Assembly (NCBI RefSeq): GCF_001742185.1
Contig: NZ_CP015750.1
Location: forward strand, 62,001 to 126,000
Direction: 5' to 3'
Origin: Pectobacterium wasabiae CFBP 3304
GTDB lineage: Bacteria > Pseudomonadota > Gammaproteobacteria > Enterobacterales > Enterobacteriaceae
DNA: 64,000 bases
Made by a program: the position numbers and the translations under genes. The notes below the pieces were generated by a model. The model did not search any database. It saw only the letters and a list, made by a program, of their open reading frames with translations, and was not told the DNA's origin. Positions 8,773 through 18,444 of the stretch are shown piece after piece; position 1 is the stretch's first letter, and each line of letters begins with the position of its first letter.

Positions 8773-9075
8773 TAGAAACACCATCAGCAACGCGTTTCGT
8801 AAAATAGACAATGGCACAAAAGAGAAGTATGTGACCATGGATTCAGAACGATGGCTTGTAGTGCTTTGATTGAGTGTGGATTATGCTCGAATGATGCCGT
8901 AGAACGGCAGATGAGCCATCAAGAACGGAATTCTGTGCGTGCGGCTTATATTCATAAGGCTGAACAACCAGATGAACTCCGACTGATGGTTCAGTGGTGG
9001 GCCGAGTATCTGGATGCTAACTGTGAAAGGGTGCTCAGGCCGTTTGCGTTTGCAAACAGGCAAGAGTCCTCCTGA
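8773..9075 (+). pseudogene. C-terminal remnant of a P4-type tyrosine integrase
   Basis: From about 8803 one frame reads the end of a phage integrase: DHGFRTMACSALIE (catalytic HxxR at 8836-8847), then ERQMSHQERNSVRAAYIHKAE with the third catalytic histidine and the tyrosine nucleophile, then MVQWWAEYLDAN. Just upstream, another frame (8773-8820) gives NTISNAFRKI, the preceding integrase segment, so a frameshift separates the two. The N-terminal 300 residues are missing. It cannot be functional. It marks an older insertion or recombination event next to the restriction-modification genes. Confidence 0.75.
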
Positions 9076-9158
9076 CATAAGTGAACAGGTCATGCTAGTT
9101 TTAACTGTAACTTTATGCTCTAAAAAATTATACTACCTTAAAACATTAGGAGGTTATG

Positions 9159-9851
9159 ATGTCAGAGGCAGTATTTTTCGTCGAAGATGCCGAAGAATTG
9201 GCAAAACAGAAAATGGATGATATTAATCCTGAACTTTCTGAAAAATTCCAACTTTTAGTTAAATTCCTTTCTCAATTCCCAGAAAGTTGTTCAAATCCGC
9301 GCTCAAAAAAAATAAGGGAAAATTTTGGTAAAGAAGAACACATTGAATATTTGGCTCAAAATTTCAATGACAGTAGGCTTCCCAAAAAACCAACACCGCC
9401 AACTACTGTCTCTGATGAAGTTGTCAGTTTAGTCCTTAATGTAAGCTTTGATATACCAAAAGAGCATCTCAACAGGATTAAAGAAGAACATCGGCTTTCT
9501 ATGGCTTCTGAAAATATTGTTGGTGAACTTCTTGAACGATACCTTGCTGAAAAGTTAGAACCATCTGGATGGATATGGTGTTCAGGAACAAGTGTGAAAG
9601 CAGTAGATTTCATTCATTATAATAGCGAAAAGGATGAGTGGGGGCTTCTGCAAGTAAAGAATAGAGATAATACAGAAAACTCATCAAGTAGTAAAATTCG
9701 TGATAATACGCCAATTAAAAAATGGTTTAGAACATACTCACAAAGAGATGCTACAAACTGGGAGAATTTCCCAGATGAAGTCTCATCTAAAGATCTCAAT
9801 GAGAATGAATTCAGGAGCTTTGTTGAACGATATTTAAGCAAACTTAAATAA
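9159..9851 (+). CDS. SinI-type type II restriction endonuclease
   Basis: A 230-residue endonuclease of the RE_SinI family, which cleaves GGWCC in the characterised member. The C-terminal half carries the family block ENIVGELLERYLAEKL, GWIWCSGTSVKAVDFI and WGLLQVKNRDN; the acidic residue in VDF and the Q-V-K pair fit a PD-(D/E)XK nuclease core. The start at 9159 lies five bases after AGGAGG. It converges on the matching cytosine methyltransferase with 37 bases between stops. AT-rich codon use matches the island. GGWCC specificity is inferred from family. Confidence 0.85.
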   Translation: MSEAVFFVEDAEELAKQKMDDINPELSEKFQLLVKFLSQFPESCSNPRSKKIRENFGKEEHIEYLAQNFNDSRLPKKPTPPTTVSDEVVSLVLNVSFDIPKEHLNRIKEEHRLSMASENIVGELLERYLAEKLEPSGWIWCSGTSVKAVDFIHYNSEKDEWGLLQVKNRDNTENSSSSKIRDNTPIKKWFRTYSQRDATNWENFPDEVSSKDLNENEFRSFVERYLSKLK

Positions 9852-9888
9852 TAATGGAAGGGGCATGCCCCAGCCCCTTCCAAAAAAA

Positions 9889-11274
<1,386 letters not shown>

Positions 11275-11365
11275 TTATTCTTCGCATTTCCAATTGGAAA
11301 CAAAATGATGTACCAAACACAAACCATAGTCAATAAAATCATTACAGTGACTAAACAAGACCAAT

Positions 11366-11425
11366 CTACCGCGCCCTCTGGGTGTGCTAAACAGCTCATC
11401 AGCCTAAAACTTGTTTTTAGGCTGG
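11366..11425 (+). other. oriT-like site, copy 2
   Basis: A diverged direct repeat of the 8046-8115 site: CTACCGCGCCCTCTGGG with GCGCCCT at 11371-11377, then a 10-bp inverted repeat (11400-11409 with 11415-11424, loop CTTGT). The stem sequence differs from copy 1 but keeps pairing. The hairpin was conserved through compensating changes, which argues for function in at least one lineage. A traD fragment follows. Confidence 0.5.
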
Positions 11426-11452
11426 CTCACAGTTCGGACATGAAAAGGAAAA

Positions 11453-11575
11453 CTACTGTTTGGATCTGTTTATAACTATATCGATATATGCTTGCCCCTG
11501 CTCTCGGCATAATTTACTATCACGTCCATCAAGCTTAGGTAGCTCAAGTAAAACGCCAAACGAAAACTTACCTAA
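11453..11575 (-). pseudogene. truncated second traD copy
   Basis: The minus strand encodes FGVLLELPKL, then CREQGQAYIDIVINRSK and a stop, which lines up with the end of the intact TraD (FGVLLNISKL, YRAQGQVYIENVINKSK). The fragment starts exactly where the neighbouring 205-residue gene stops (11576) and has no start codon. With the second oriT-like site it forms a direct repeat of the 8046-8421 segment, bracketing the restriction-modification system. Confidence 0.7.
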
Positions 11576-12193
11576 TTAACGCATGTTTGATTCAAATTCC
11601 CCCCACGCAATTTTATCATTTTTAGTCAGAAGGTTTTCCTTTTCTAAGTAATCTTTCAATATATCGAATCCATCTTCCCCATCAGAATGGGAATAAAAAT
11701 CCCAGCCCGGATATTTAACTCTTAGCTTGAAACATTCAGGTTTAACTAAATTATCGTCAAAAAAAGAACAAATGATATCAAATGTGTCACGGCCTTTAAG
11801 ATCAATAATCTCTCCATTTTCATCATATAATGCATTTATATCCTTAAGTTCCTTGAGCTTAAGGATATCTCTTAAATAAACGAAAGGTACATTATGAGAT
11901 AAGCGAACAAGATCACTCTCTGTAAACATAACCCCCTCTTTAAGCATTTTTATGACTATCGGATTAGACATTAGGTTGTAAGTCAAAAAATGCAAATTGC
12001 TTGAAAAATCATTCACCGAAAATGCCACATTTTTTCTATAATCAAAGAAGTTGATTCCATACCAAACAGGAGCTAAAAAACTATTTCCATACACATAATC
12101 AAACGTTGTCTTTGAGAACCGTCTTTCAAACTTATCGATAACATCATCCCTCCTGAGTTTCACGTATTTTCTCGAATTATTATTCTTTGTCAA
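11576..12193 (-). CDS. hypothetical protein, 205 aa
   Basis: A soluble, mixed-charge protein (MTKNNNSRKYVKLRRDDVID at the start, RVKYPGWDFYSHSDGEDGFD near the end) without signal peptide or membrane segments. I do not recognise a domain. It is AT-rich, like the rest of the island. It lies between the second traD remnant and the relaxase gene and is read away from the relaxase. The traD copy is cut exactly at its stop codon, so its insertion may have caused that truncation. Confidence 0.6.
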   Translation of the reverse strand: MTKNNNSRKYVKLRRDDVIDKFERRFSKTTFDYVYGNSFLAPVWYGINFFDYRKNVAFSVNDFSSNLHFLTYNLMSNPIVIKMLKEGVMFTESDLVRLSHNVPFVYLRDILKLKELKDINALYDENGEIIDLKGRDTFDIICSFFDDNLVKPECFKLRVKYPGWDFYSHSDGEDGFDILKDYLEKENLLTKNDKIAWGEFESNMR

Positions 12194-12793
12194 AAAAATG
12201 ACAAGATAAAATAAAAACTAACAACGACACGTGATAGTAATTGCTAACTATTTTATCTAATACTCTCCGCGTTACTTATTTTTGTTTATTAGTGTTTTTC
12301 ATTTAACTTGTTAAATTTTCACTCTGATTTTCATGACTAACCTGTAAATTGTGCAACAGGGAAAACTATTTAACAATACTCTTATTTTTCGGGTTTTAGT
12401 GCTTTCCCGCCTTACGGCGGGATAAATTAAACTCTTTTTGTCCTTCGGACGCTATCTAAAACCCATCTCGGTAATATCGCGGAATACTTCGCCCGTTTAT
12501 CCAGATAGCGCTGCTTAATTCGGCGTTTTGTTTTACAGGCATTCATATATTTCGTATTAATTAATAAGAAGGCTTTTACATTGTTTCTTTTTTTAAGAAA
12601 ACAATGCCCACCTATACACTCACTTCGTGAGCGTGTGGGGTCTACCGACGGTTGCTGCCGCAGGCTAAAGGCAAAACCAAGGTCAACGTCAACACCAGAG
12701 TTTTTCTTACTAAAAACTAAAACCAGCATAGTCGCATTGGAGATTTATATTTTGGTTTGATATTTAAATTTATATTGAGGTTATTTTTATTAT
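12194..12793 (-). other. 600-base intergenic region upstream of the relaxase
   Basis: AT-rich stretch with no convincing gene. It contains a perfect 6-bp hairpin with a GTAA loop on the minus strand (12406-12411 with 12416-12421) and an imperfect hairpin around CTCACTTCGTGAG (12617-12635). A 100-codon minus frame (12427-12729) crosses it but is not convincing. The position just upstream of a relaxase would suit promoters or a relaxase-binding region. Confidence 0.4.
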
Positions 12794-14296
12794 ATGGCTA
12801 TTTTTCATCTTGATTTTAAAATTGTGAAGCGAAGTGAGGGTAAGTCTTCCGTTGCGAAGGCTGCTTACCATGCTCGTTGCAGAATCACAGATGAAAGAAC
12901 AGGTGATACGTATGATTATAGCCGCCGTACTGATTTATACGGACATTTCATATTAGCACCTATTAATGCTCCAGAACATATTGTTAAAGATTCTACAACA
13001 TTGTGGAATGAAGTTGAAAGGGTCGAGCGCCAGCAAAATGGTCAAACATCCCGATTTTTCGATGTTGCTATTCCAGCCGAACTAAATAACGATGAAAAGA
13101 AAAAGCTTGTTCTCGAATATTGTCAGCAGAATTTCGTCGATAAGGGAATGATTGCCGATATCGCTTTCCATAATCTCGATAGTGATAACCCACATGCTCA
13201 CGTTATGTTGACATTAAAAACCATTGGTCCAGAAGGCTTCGGCAAAAAAGAAAGAAGCTGGAATGACAGAAAAATGTCTGTGTTGTGGCGTGAATCATGG
13301 GCATCTATGGCTAACAGCTACCTTGCTGCTGCTGGTTCGTCAGAACGTATTGACCATCGTTCTCTCCAAGCCCAGCATGATGAAGCGCTATTCAATGTGG
13401 CTGCTACTCTGGATAACGAAGAACAAGCGCTATGGCTTGCTAAAGCCGCTGAAACAAACCGTCCTCCAATGAAACGCATCCACAGTGCCAAGTGGCGTAG
13501 TAAGGCTGCTCAGGAACAAAGAGCCGCAGAACAGGCTGTTCGTGATGCTGCCAAGCAAGAAGCAGTTGAAGTCTACAAAACATTCAGGGAACTTGATCTT
13601 GAAATAGTCGTTGATGTCAGAAGCTTCACCGTGGCTGTTCTTGCTGAGCCAGAAGAAATTGTTTTACCAGAAACGCGTTCCGGTTCTTCTACCAATGAAT
13701 CGCAAAGACCTGTACTGGTAGCCCCGACACCTCATACTCATATGCGTGGCGTTAAATCCTATCGTGATAAATCCAAAGTCAGTAAGGTTGTTGCTGGTAA
13801 GAAACCATTGGTCAGTATTTCTGATTCTGTAACAAATACTATTCTGAAAACACCCACTTCTAAAATCCCAAACAGGGCATTCAGAAGCGCCCCTGAACGT
13901 GTTAAGAGGAAACAGACTACTCCACTTCAGGGTAATATCTTTAAACGCTTTACAGCTCTTGTCATAGATTTTTTCAAGCAGAAATTTGTATGGGCTAAAG
14001 CAAACAAAGCCCAAATTGATCTTATCAGTGAGGAACATGATAAACGTATTGCTGAAAACTATGTCTTTGATGAGGTATTAGGCCATCGTGTTTCTCGCGT
14101 TGAATATGAGAAACAAGCTAAATTTAACCACGATGACTACAAGCCAACACCGGATGAGATCAGCCGTTTCCCAAGTCGTCAGAATAACGAGCAGAATAAT
14201 GCCAATAGTGACATGGGTCTTATCCCATCCATACATGAAAATAAAAAAAACAATTTACTACGATTGAGACCATCCAGCTATCGTGTTAATAAATGA
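12794..14296 (+). CDS. mobA: MobA/MobL family (MOBQ) relaxase
   Basis: The nickase that would start conjugative mobilisation of this element. The N-terminal 200 residues are the relaxase domain: FKIVKRSEGKSSVAKAAYHA with the likely catalytic tyrosine at 25, and the metal-binding HNLDSDNPHAHVML at 126-139. The WNDR and RIDHRS blocks also fit the family. The C-terminal 300 residues are basic and low in recognisable domains; there is no sign of a fused helicase or primase. It needs an oriT, probably one of the two sites at 8046 and 11366, and a helper conjugation system, since no mating-pair genes are visible. Confidence 0.9.
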   Translation: MAIFHLDFKIVKRSEGKSSVAKAAYHARCRITDERTGDTYDYSRRTDLYGHFILAPINAPEHIVKDSTTLWNEVERVERQQNGQTSRFFDVAIPAELNNDEKKKLVLEYCQQNFVDKGMIADIAFHNLDSDNPHAHVMLTLKTIGPEGFGKKERSWNDRKMSVLWRESWASMANSYLAAAGSSERIDHRSLQAQHDEALFNVAATLDNEEQALWLAKAAETNRPPMKRIHSAKWRSKAAQEQRAAEQAVRDAAKQEAVEVYKTFRELDLEIVVDVRSFTVAVLAEPEEIVLPETRSGSSTNESQRPVLVAPTPHTHMRGVKSYRDKSKVSKVVAGKKPLVSISDSVTNTILKTPTSKIPNRAFRSAPERVKRKQTTPLQGNIFKRFTALVIDFFKQKFVWAKANKAQIDLISEEHDKRIAENYVFDEVLGHRVSRVEYEKQAKFNHDDYKPTPDEISRFPSRQNNEQNNANSDMGLIPSIHENKKNNLLRLRPSSYRVNK

Positions 14297-14372
14297 TTTT
14301 ATTATCCATTAATCATAATCCGTAATAAATCGCTGAAAATCCAGTATAATTCACTCGTTATTTCTCAATCAG

Positions 14373-15473
14373 TTAGTTATTAAGTTTACATTTACAGGTT
14401 TTATATTCAACATCCAAAATGGCAGATACACTTTTAGATGAATTCCCTAATGGTTTTAACTTTGAATATAATGTTCTTAATTTCCTGATATCTTTAACCT
14501 TCCTCATCTCCCTGATTAATTTTATTGCATCCTTTTTATCAACACCAGCTACTAACTGATTAGCTTGTTTTATATACTCTGCATGATTTTTATCACCTTG
14601 CTGCTTTAATGTATTTATTAATCCTCTAATTTTAAAATACAACGTAAGAACATCCATAACATTCTCTTTTTCAATCACTTTTTTCTTCAAATTAAAAAGA
14701 CACATCCTTATATTATCTTTTCTTTTTTGTGTTGGCCTAAGCTCTTTGATTACTTTTACACCATGTACGATTTTGGACTGACCATTCCTCAAAATTCTTG
14801 ATTTCTTCCTATTTAATCTAACCCCACTTTTGAGCGCCATTGACAATATCATTGTTTTTATTTTTGAAATATCTTCATTATTAACATCAGATTCAAAACT
14901 AATAGTTATGTCATCGACATATCTCGTGTAATTTCCGCCTAATTTTCCGACTACCTCACTGATAAGAGCTTCTTCTTCTAAAAATATTAAGTTGGCAATG
15001 TCAGTACTTAACTTAGTTCCTTGAACAAGTGAGCCTTCAAGTGTTGATAGATTGGCTATTAATGATGAAACTTCAGGAGAGAAGTTCATGTAATATTGAA
15101 ATGCTTTAGCTATCAGTTCCTCTTTTATAGAAGGAAAGAAATCCTTCATATCTTCTTGAATAAGAATTGATTTATTACGATGAGATATACAATCATCTAT
15201 ATAGCTGACTCCTTTCCTACCGCCAGTAATATACTTCGGAAGTGATATCTTCGAAAAAACACGCTGTTTAATAAGCTCATGTATCTTTAATAATTCACCA
15301 ACCACTTTATACGTCGTTCTTTTTTTACCTTTTCTTATTACCGGTACCGTTTTGAAATAACTTTTTTTGTTTTTTAAAAGATAAGTGAGCCTTTCTTCAT
15401 TTGTTTCCAACATTTTGAATAGAGACTCTAAATTAGCAAGTGGTCTATTTGAATAATTCCAACTTTTATGCAT
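14373..15473 (-). CDS. retron-like reverse transcriptase
   Basis: A 366-residue reverse transcriptase, the usual length for retron enzymes. Visible motifs: DDCISH at 93-98 (the position of retron NAxxH), EDMKDFFPSI from 107 (first catalytic Asp at 108), QGTKLSTDIANL at 151-162, RYVDDITISF with YVDD at 185-188, and VHG at 236-238 where retrons usually have VTG. There is no maturase or endonuclease domain, so a group II intron enzyme is unlikely. Its start overlaps the XRE gene by 8 bases, making one operon. It probably copies a structured RNA encoded just upstream and acts in phage defence; that role is inferred. Confidence 0.8.
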   Translation of the reverse strand: MHKSWNYSNRPLANLESLFKMLETNEERLTYLLKNKKSYFKTVPVIRKGKKRTTYKVVGELLKIHELIKQRVFSKISLPKYITGGRKGVSYIDDCISHRNKSILIQEDMKDFFPSIKEELIAKAFQYYMNFSPEVSSLIANLSTLEGSLVQGTKLSTDIANLIFLEEEALISEVVGKLGGNYTRYVDDITISFESDVNNEDISKIKTMILSMALKSGVRLNRKKSRILRNGQSKIVHGVKVIKELRPTQKRKDNIRMCLFNLKKKVIEKENVMDVLTLYFKIRGLINTLKQQGDKNHAEYIKQANQLVAGVDKKDAIKLIREMRKVKDIRKLRTLYSKLKPLGNSSKSVSAILDVEYKTCKCKLNN

Positions 15474-15747
15474 TAACTAATGTATCCATTATAGTTTTTT
15501 TGAGCATATGATTGATTTCAGAAAACTCATCATTTGTTTCTTCATTTTCAGAAAGAAGGATGATGATATTTAGAGGGATATGTAGCGCTAATGATATTTT
15601 TTCTAGCGCTGAAATAGTAGGATCTCTTTGATTATTCTCTATACGGGATAGATAAGATTTAGTTAAATCTGTTCTATCTGATAGTTCTTGTAAGGTGAGC
15701 TTACGTGCTTCACGGCATAGTTTAATGGTTGAACCAATATCTAACAT
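15466..15747 (-). CDS. XRE-family helix-turn-helix regulator
   Basis: A 93-residue Cro/C1-type protein. Residues 6-60 form the helix-turn-helix (IKLCREARKLTLQELSDRTD, then YLSRIENNQRDPTISALEKI), followed by an acidic tail. Its stop overlaps the start of the reverse transcriptase by 8 bases, so the two are translationally coupled. Retron classes in which the partner is a small HTH protein are known. It may therefore be the retron effector or toxin partner as well as, or instead of, a repressor. Confidence 0.85.
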   Translation of the reverse strand: MLDIGSTIKLCREARKLTLQELSDRTDLTKSYLSRIENNQRDPTISALEKISLALHIPLNIIILLSENEETNDEFSEINHMLKKTIMDTLVNA

Positions 15748-15837
15748 AGTGCACCTCAGATAATGGGATTGACATGGCTGGCTGCTCGTTCAAAAAATGG
15801 AGATGGATACATAACAAATCCCCTTAGTAGGTAGATA

Positions 15838-16053
15838 TCAATGAAAATCAGAATCACCGCTCAGAAGTTTAATTAAAGCAAAGATCTTCGCGATATAAGA
15901 AAGATAATCTAAGGCTGTGTGGCCTTTAGACTTATCCTCGATTCTCTTTTCAAGGGTCAGAATCGCATCATCCAGTTCTTTCAAAGAGCTTTTGTCTACA
16001 GTGTGTTTGCTCTTCTCACGCACTCGGCGCAAAGTATCTAAAACATCTTTCAT
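15838..16053 (-). CDS. small hypothetical protein upstream of the XRE-RT pair, 71 aa
   Basis: A charged helical N-terminal half (MKDVLDTLRRVREKSKHTVD, then LEKRIEDKSK) and a hydrophobic C-terminal helix (ALDYLSYIAKIFALIKLLSG) that could touch or cross a membrane. GAGAGG lies six bases before the start. It is 90 bases upstream of the XRE gene in the same direction and probably in the same transcript. The family is not recognised. A membrane-active tail would fit a retron-type effector, but this is speculation. Confidence 0.5.
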   Translation of the reverse strand: MKDVLDTLRRVREKSKHTVDKSSLKELDDAILTLEKRIEDKSKGHTALDYLSYIAKIFALIKLLSGDSDFH

Positions 16054-16071
16054 AAAAACCTCTCATTTTAA

Positions 16072-16408
16072 CAACACGATGCAACTTGCATCCCCGCCAA
16101 AATGTCTTGTGGATCGTGTTGCACACCGTAGACAAAGCCAGCCAACACCCATCCAACACAACTGATTGGATACCCCGCCATTTCAGCATTAAACAATGCC
16201 GTATCGTAGATATACGAATGCAATATACATTTCGCATTAGGCTACGATCACAATGAAGAGGGACATGGGCCACATCTCGTATTGGAGAAATGGTTGACTG
16301 AAAGTTTCACTCAGTCCTTTACCGATCCTAGAGGTTTTTAAAGAGCAAAGACAAACGAGTTCGTTCGTCCATAGTTAAATGATAGCTAGTTGTTGCCTGT
16401 CAGGCAAC
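16072..16408 (-). ncRNA. candidate retron msr-msd or structured leader RNA
   Basis: A gene-poor stretch just upstream of the small ORF, XRE and reverse transcriptase genes. On the minus strand it offers several stem-loops: 16392-16399 with 16401-16408 (8 bp), 16350-16357 with 16362-16369 (8 bp, with a G-U pair only in minus-strand RNA), 16296-16301 with 16311-16316, 16203-16209 with 16242-16248 (with an inner stem), 16186-16190 with 16195-16199, and 16072-16080 with 16113-16121 (9 bp). This is where a retron would encode its template RNA. An 85-codon frame (16016-16273) crosses part of it, and a P4-like leader is an alternative. Confidence 0.4.
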
Positions 16409-16509
16409 ATACTTTTTATGCCATTTTGAAATATAAAATAATTTTTTTATGCAAAAAACCACACTCAGATCCGCAGACATGGTTTCTTTGCATCTACAGT
16501 AAGGGGGTT

Positions 16510-16785
16510 TTACATCCTTCTCCTGAATACAACATTATCAGAGAAGATCGCCTTACCAGCTATAAACCCAACAGCCGCAATGATTGGTAGGCTGATAGTA
16601 GCTCCTGCCATGCCTGTAGACATTCCGATCAGTATAGACAGACCGAAGGTCAATAATATAACAACGAAAGCATACCAGCCGGGGTAAGCTCCATATAAAA
16701 CAGTCGCCATGCAGCCGGTGCAGACATGCACACCGCGCTGGCTTTCTTTCAGGCAAAACGGACACTGGATTGTATTGTTTTCCAT
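16510..16785 (-). CDS. zinc-ribbon membrane protein, 91 aa
   Basis: Begins with a zinc ribbon (CPFC, 12 residues, CTGC), followed by two membrane helices (WYAFVVILLTFGLSILIG and ISLPIIAAVGFIAGKAIF). The start at 16785 has GGGGG six bases in front and is preferred over a frame extended to 16830. It starts just after the end of a lipoprotein gene in the same direction, so the two probably form an operon. The family is not recognised; it may be an envelope-stress or exclusion accessory protein. Confidence 0.6.
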   Translation of the reverse strand: MENNTIQCPFCLKESQRGVHVCTGCMATVLYGAYPGWYAFVVILLTFGLSILIGMSTGMAGATISLPIIAAVGFIAGKAIFSDNVVFRRRM

Positions 16786-16795
16786 GATAGCCCCC

Positions 16796-17347
16796 TTAGA
16801 TCGCTTTCCAGCCATTGCTGGTTTTAACAAGATTAATCATGCCCTCTTCAGGTTCATTCATACCCTTGACGCTGGAGAACGCTTTCTTGTCCACCCATGA
16901 AGGAACATCCGCCAATTTCCATGTATAAGACACTCGAACAACTTTCTGATTACCGTTTCCCGGTTCGGTCCATTCCTTTATCTCAGAAACTTCCCGAGGA
17001 CCGACACAGGCACCATTCTCACGGTCCCAAAACTCAACCTCTTGGCCTTTATCTGTTACTTCCAGAACATCAACATTGCTAAAGCCATTTGCCTGTTGTG
17101 AAACAGTGAGCAGCCCCTGTTCAACAAGACCATTCAGGATTTCATCACTGGCACTGTATCCGGCAGAACGGTAGCCACGGTTAACCTTAACCGGAAAACC
17201 TTTGTTGAATACAATGTCGTTGCCCTGCAGGGAGTAGCACAGCTTTGATTGTGATATTTTCGCGTTGATCGCTTTTTCAAAGTCGCCCTTCTCACCACAT
17301 CCCGCCAGAAAAAGAGCTGTGCCAGCAACGAGTAAAATCTTCTTCAT
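16796..17347 (-). CDS. hypothetical lipoprotein, 183 aa
   Basis: MKKILLVAGTALFLAGCGEK is a clean lipoprotein signal with cysteine at 17. The mature part is about 165 residues, polar and strand-rich (VDVLEVTDKGQEVEFWDREN, VVRVSYTWKLADVPSWV), with two further cysteines (KLCYSL and ACVGPR). The start at 17347 is chosen for the signal peptide; the frame extends upstream to 17479. It is followed by the zinc-ribbon membrane protein after 10 bases. The function is unknown. Confidence 0.65.
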   Translation of the reverse strand: MKKILLVAGTALFLAGCGEKGDFEKAINAKISQSKLCYSLQGNDIVFNKGFPVKVNRGYRSAGYSASDEILNGLVEQGLLTVSQQANGFSNVDVLEVTDKGQEVEFWDRENGACVGPREVSEIKEWTEPGNGNQKVVRVSYTWKLADVPSWVDKKAFSSVKGMNEPEEGMINLVKTSNGWKAI

Positions 17348-17479
17348 CTTCCTATCCATCCCGATAATCAAAAATGCTGTTATGTAGAGGTAGCCTGCTG
17401 CGCACCAGTAGCCGTTACAGCTTGCTTTGACAGACATAACGAAGCAAAACCACCCGATTAACCAATTGATAGGATTCAA

Positions 17480-17967
17480 TTATTTTTGTGGTCCGTCATA
17501 TCGTTTGTAACGATCAAAAACAAAAAAACGATAGATATTACCTATCATTAAATTTTAATCGATCGATAAAATCAATTAAAACACCGATCGATAAATCATT
17601 TTTAATCGTTATAATCTATCAATAAGTCATTATCGATCTGCAATACCGATCATTTTCTTGCTAGAGGAATCGTTAATGAGTAAAGTAAACCAGAGGGCCA
17701 CCAGAAATTTTACGAGCTAATTCAAGTGGATAGAACGTTGAACCATAAGACAAGCGGCTAATGTCGATTTATGGCCTTTAGATAGCTTTGATTAATGCAA
17801 CATCAGGGAAAGCCACAATGAAAGATGCCATTAGCTGATTGGATAAAAAGGTCATAGGCTTCTTTCACTATCAATTGACACAACTTTTTTGATGACCAGC
17901 GACAATACACCGCTGGTTATGAACTCTTTACACCTATTTTTACGTTTACTGTTTATATGGAGTTAAC
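17480..17967. other. 488-base AT-rich intergenic region with GATCGATAA repeats
   Basis: No gene seen. CGATCGATAAA occurs twice as a direct repeat 25 bases apart (17560-17570, 17585-17595) and GATCGATAA once inverted (TTATCGATC, 17630-17638), among other ATCG-rich words. This could be an operator cluster between the two divergent lipoprotein genes, or a simple AT-rich promoter region. Confidence 0.4.
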
Positions 17968-18345
17968 ATGAAAAAACTGTTTATCGCTGCGTTGGTGATC
18001 CTGCCTCTTACCGCTTGCACTACTTATGGCAATAAATCACTGAAAGACGAATCCCAACAAACCGTAAAAGCCAAAATCGTTAAAGGGAAAACTACTCAGC
18101 AAGATGTTATAAACGCATTCGGGGAGCCACAAACACGAGCTACAAATGATGGTCAGGAAATGTGGTCCTACTCCAGCATGTCAGGCGAGACTCAGATCTC
18201 GAACTATATTCCCGGTTTGGCTCTACTAAAAAACAGCAACACAGCGCACATGAATTCCTTAGAAATCTGGTTCAAAGGAGATATTGTTGACCGATATAAT
18301 TTCAGTCAGACAGCGAGTAAGGTTTCGCGTGGGTTGCTGGATTGA
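17968..18345 (+). CDS. BamE/SmpA-like lipoprotein, 125 aa
   Basis: A lipoprotein with signal MKKLFIAALVILPLTAC (lipobox LTAC, cysteine 17). Residues 35-70 carry the SmpA/OmlA pattern (KIVKGKTTQQDVINAFGEPQ) and a WSY strand, as in BamE-like domains that occur singly on mobile elements. It is not the core BamE gene, which sits elsewhere in enterobacteria. A ribosome site GGAG is upstream, and a strong terminator follows the stop. A surface or periplasmic role is likely; the partner is unknown. Confidence 0.75.
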   Translation: MKKLFIAALVILPLTACTTYGNKSLKDESQQTVKAKIVKGKTTQQDVINAFGEPQTRATNDGQEMWSYSSMSGETQISNYIPGLALLKNSNTAHMNSLEIWFKGDIVDRYNFSQTASKVSRGLLD

Positions 18346-18393
18346 TTAATTTACATAGTAGAAAAAATCTTATAAATTAACAAATAAAATAAC

Positions 18394-18438
18394 ATACCAA
18401 AGGAAGTCGAACAAACATGACCTCCTTCGGTATTTTTA
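18394..18438 (+). terminator. Rho-independent terminator
   Basis: ATACCAAAGGA (18394-18404) pairs with TCCTTCGGTAT (18423-18433), with one A-C mismatch, and is followed by a TTTTTAT run. It ends transcription from the BamE-like gene and lies just before the convergent SIR2 gene stop. Confidence 0.65.
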
Positions 18439-18444
18439 TAGAAA

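Noticed and set aside
12427..12729. 100-codon minus-strand frame upstream of the relaxase
   Set aside because: No ribosome site I trust, and it runs through hairpins in a likely control region; basic composition could come from the inverted repeats. Described instead as intergenic.
16016..16273. 85-codon minus-strand frame over the candidate retron RNA
   Set aside because: It overlaps the start of the next gene, is Cys/Trp/Arg-rich in an unnatural way, and crosses several stem-loops; better explained as structured RNA, though a P4-type leader ORF is not excluded.
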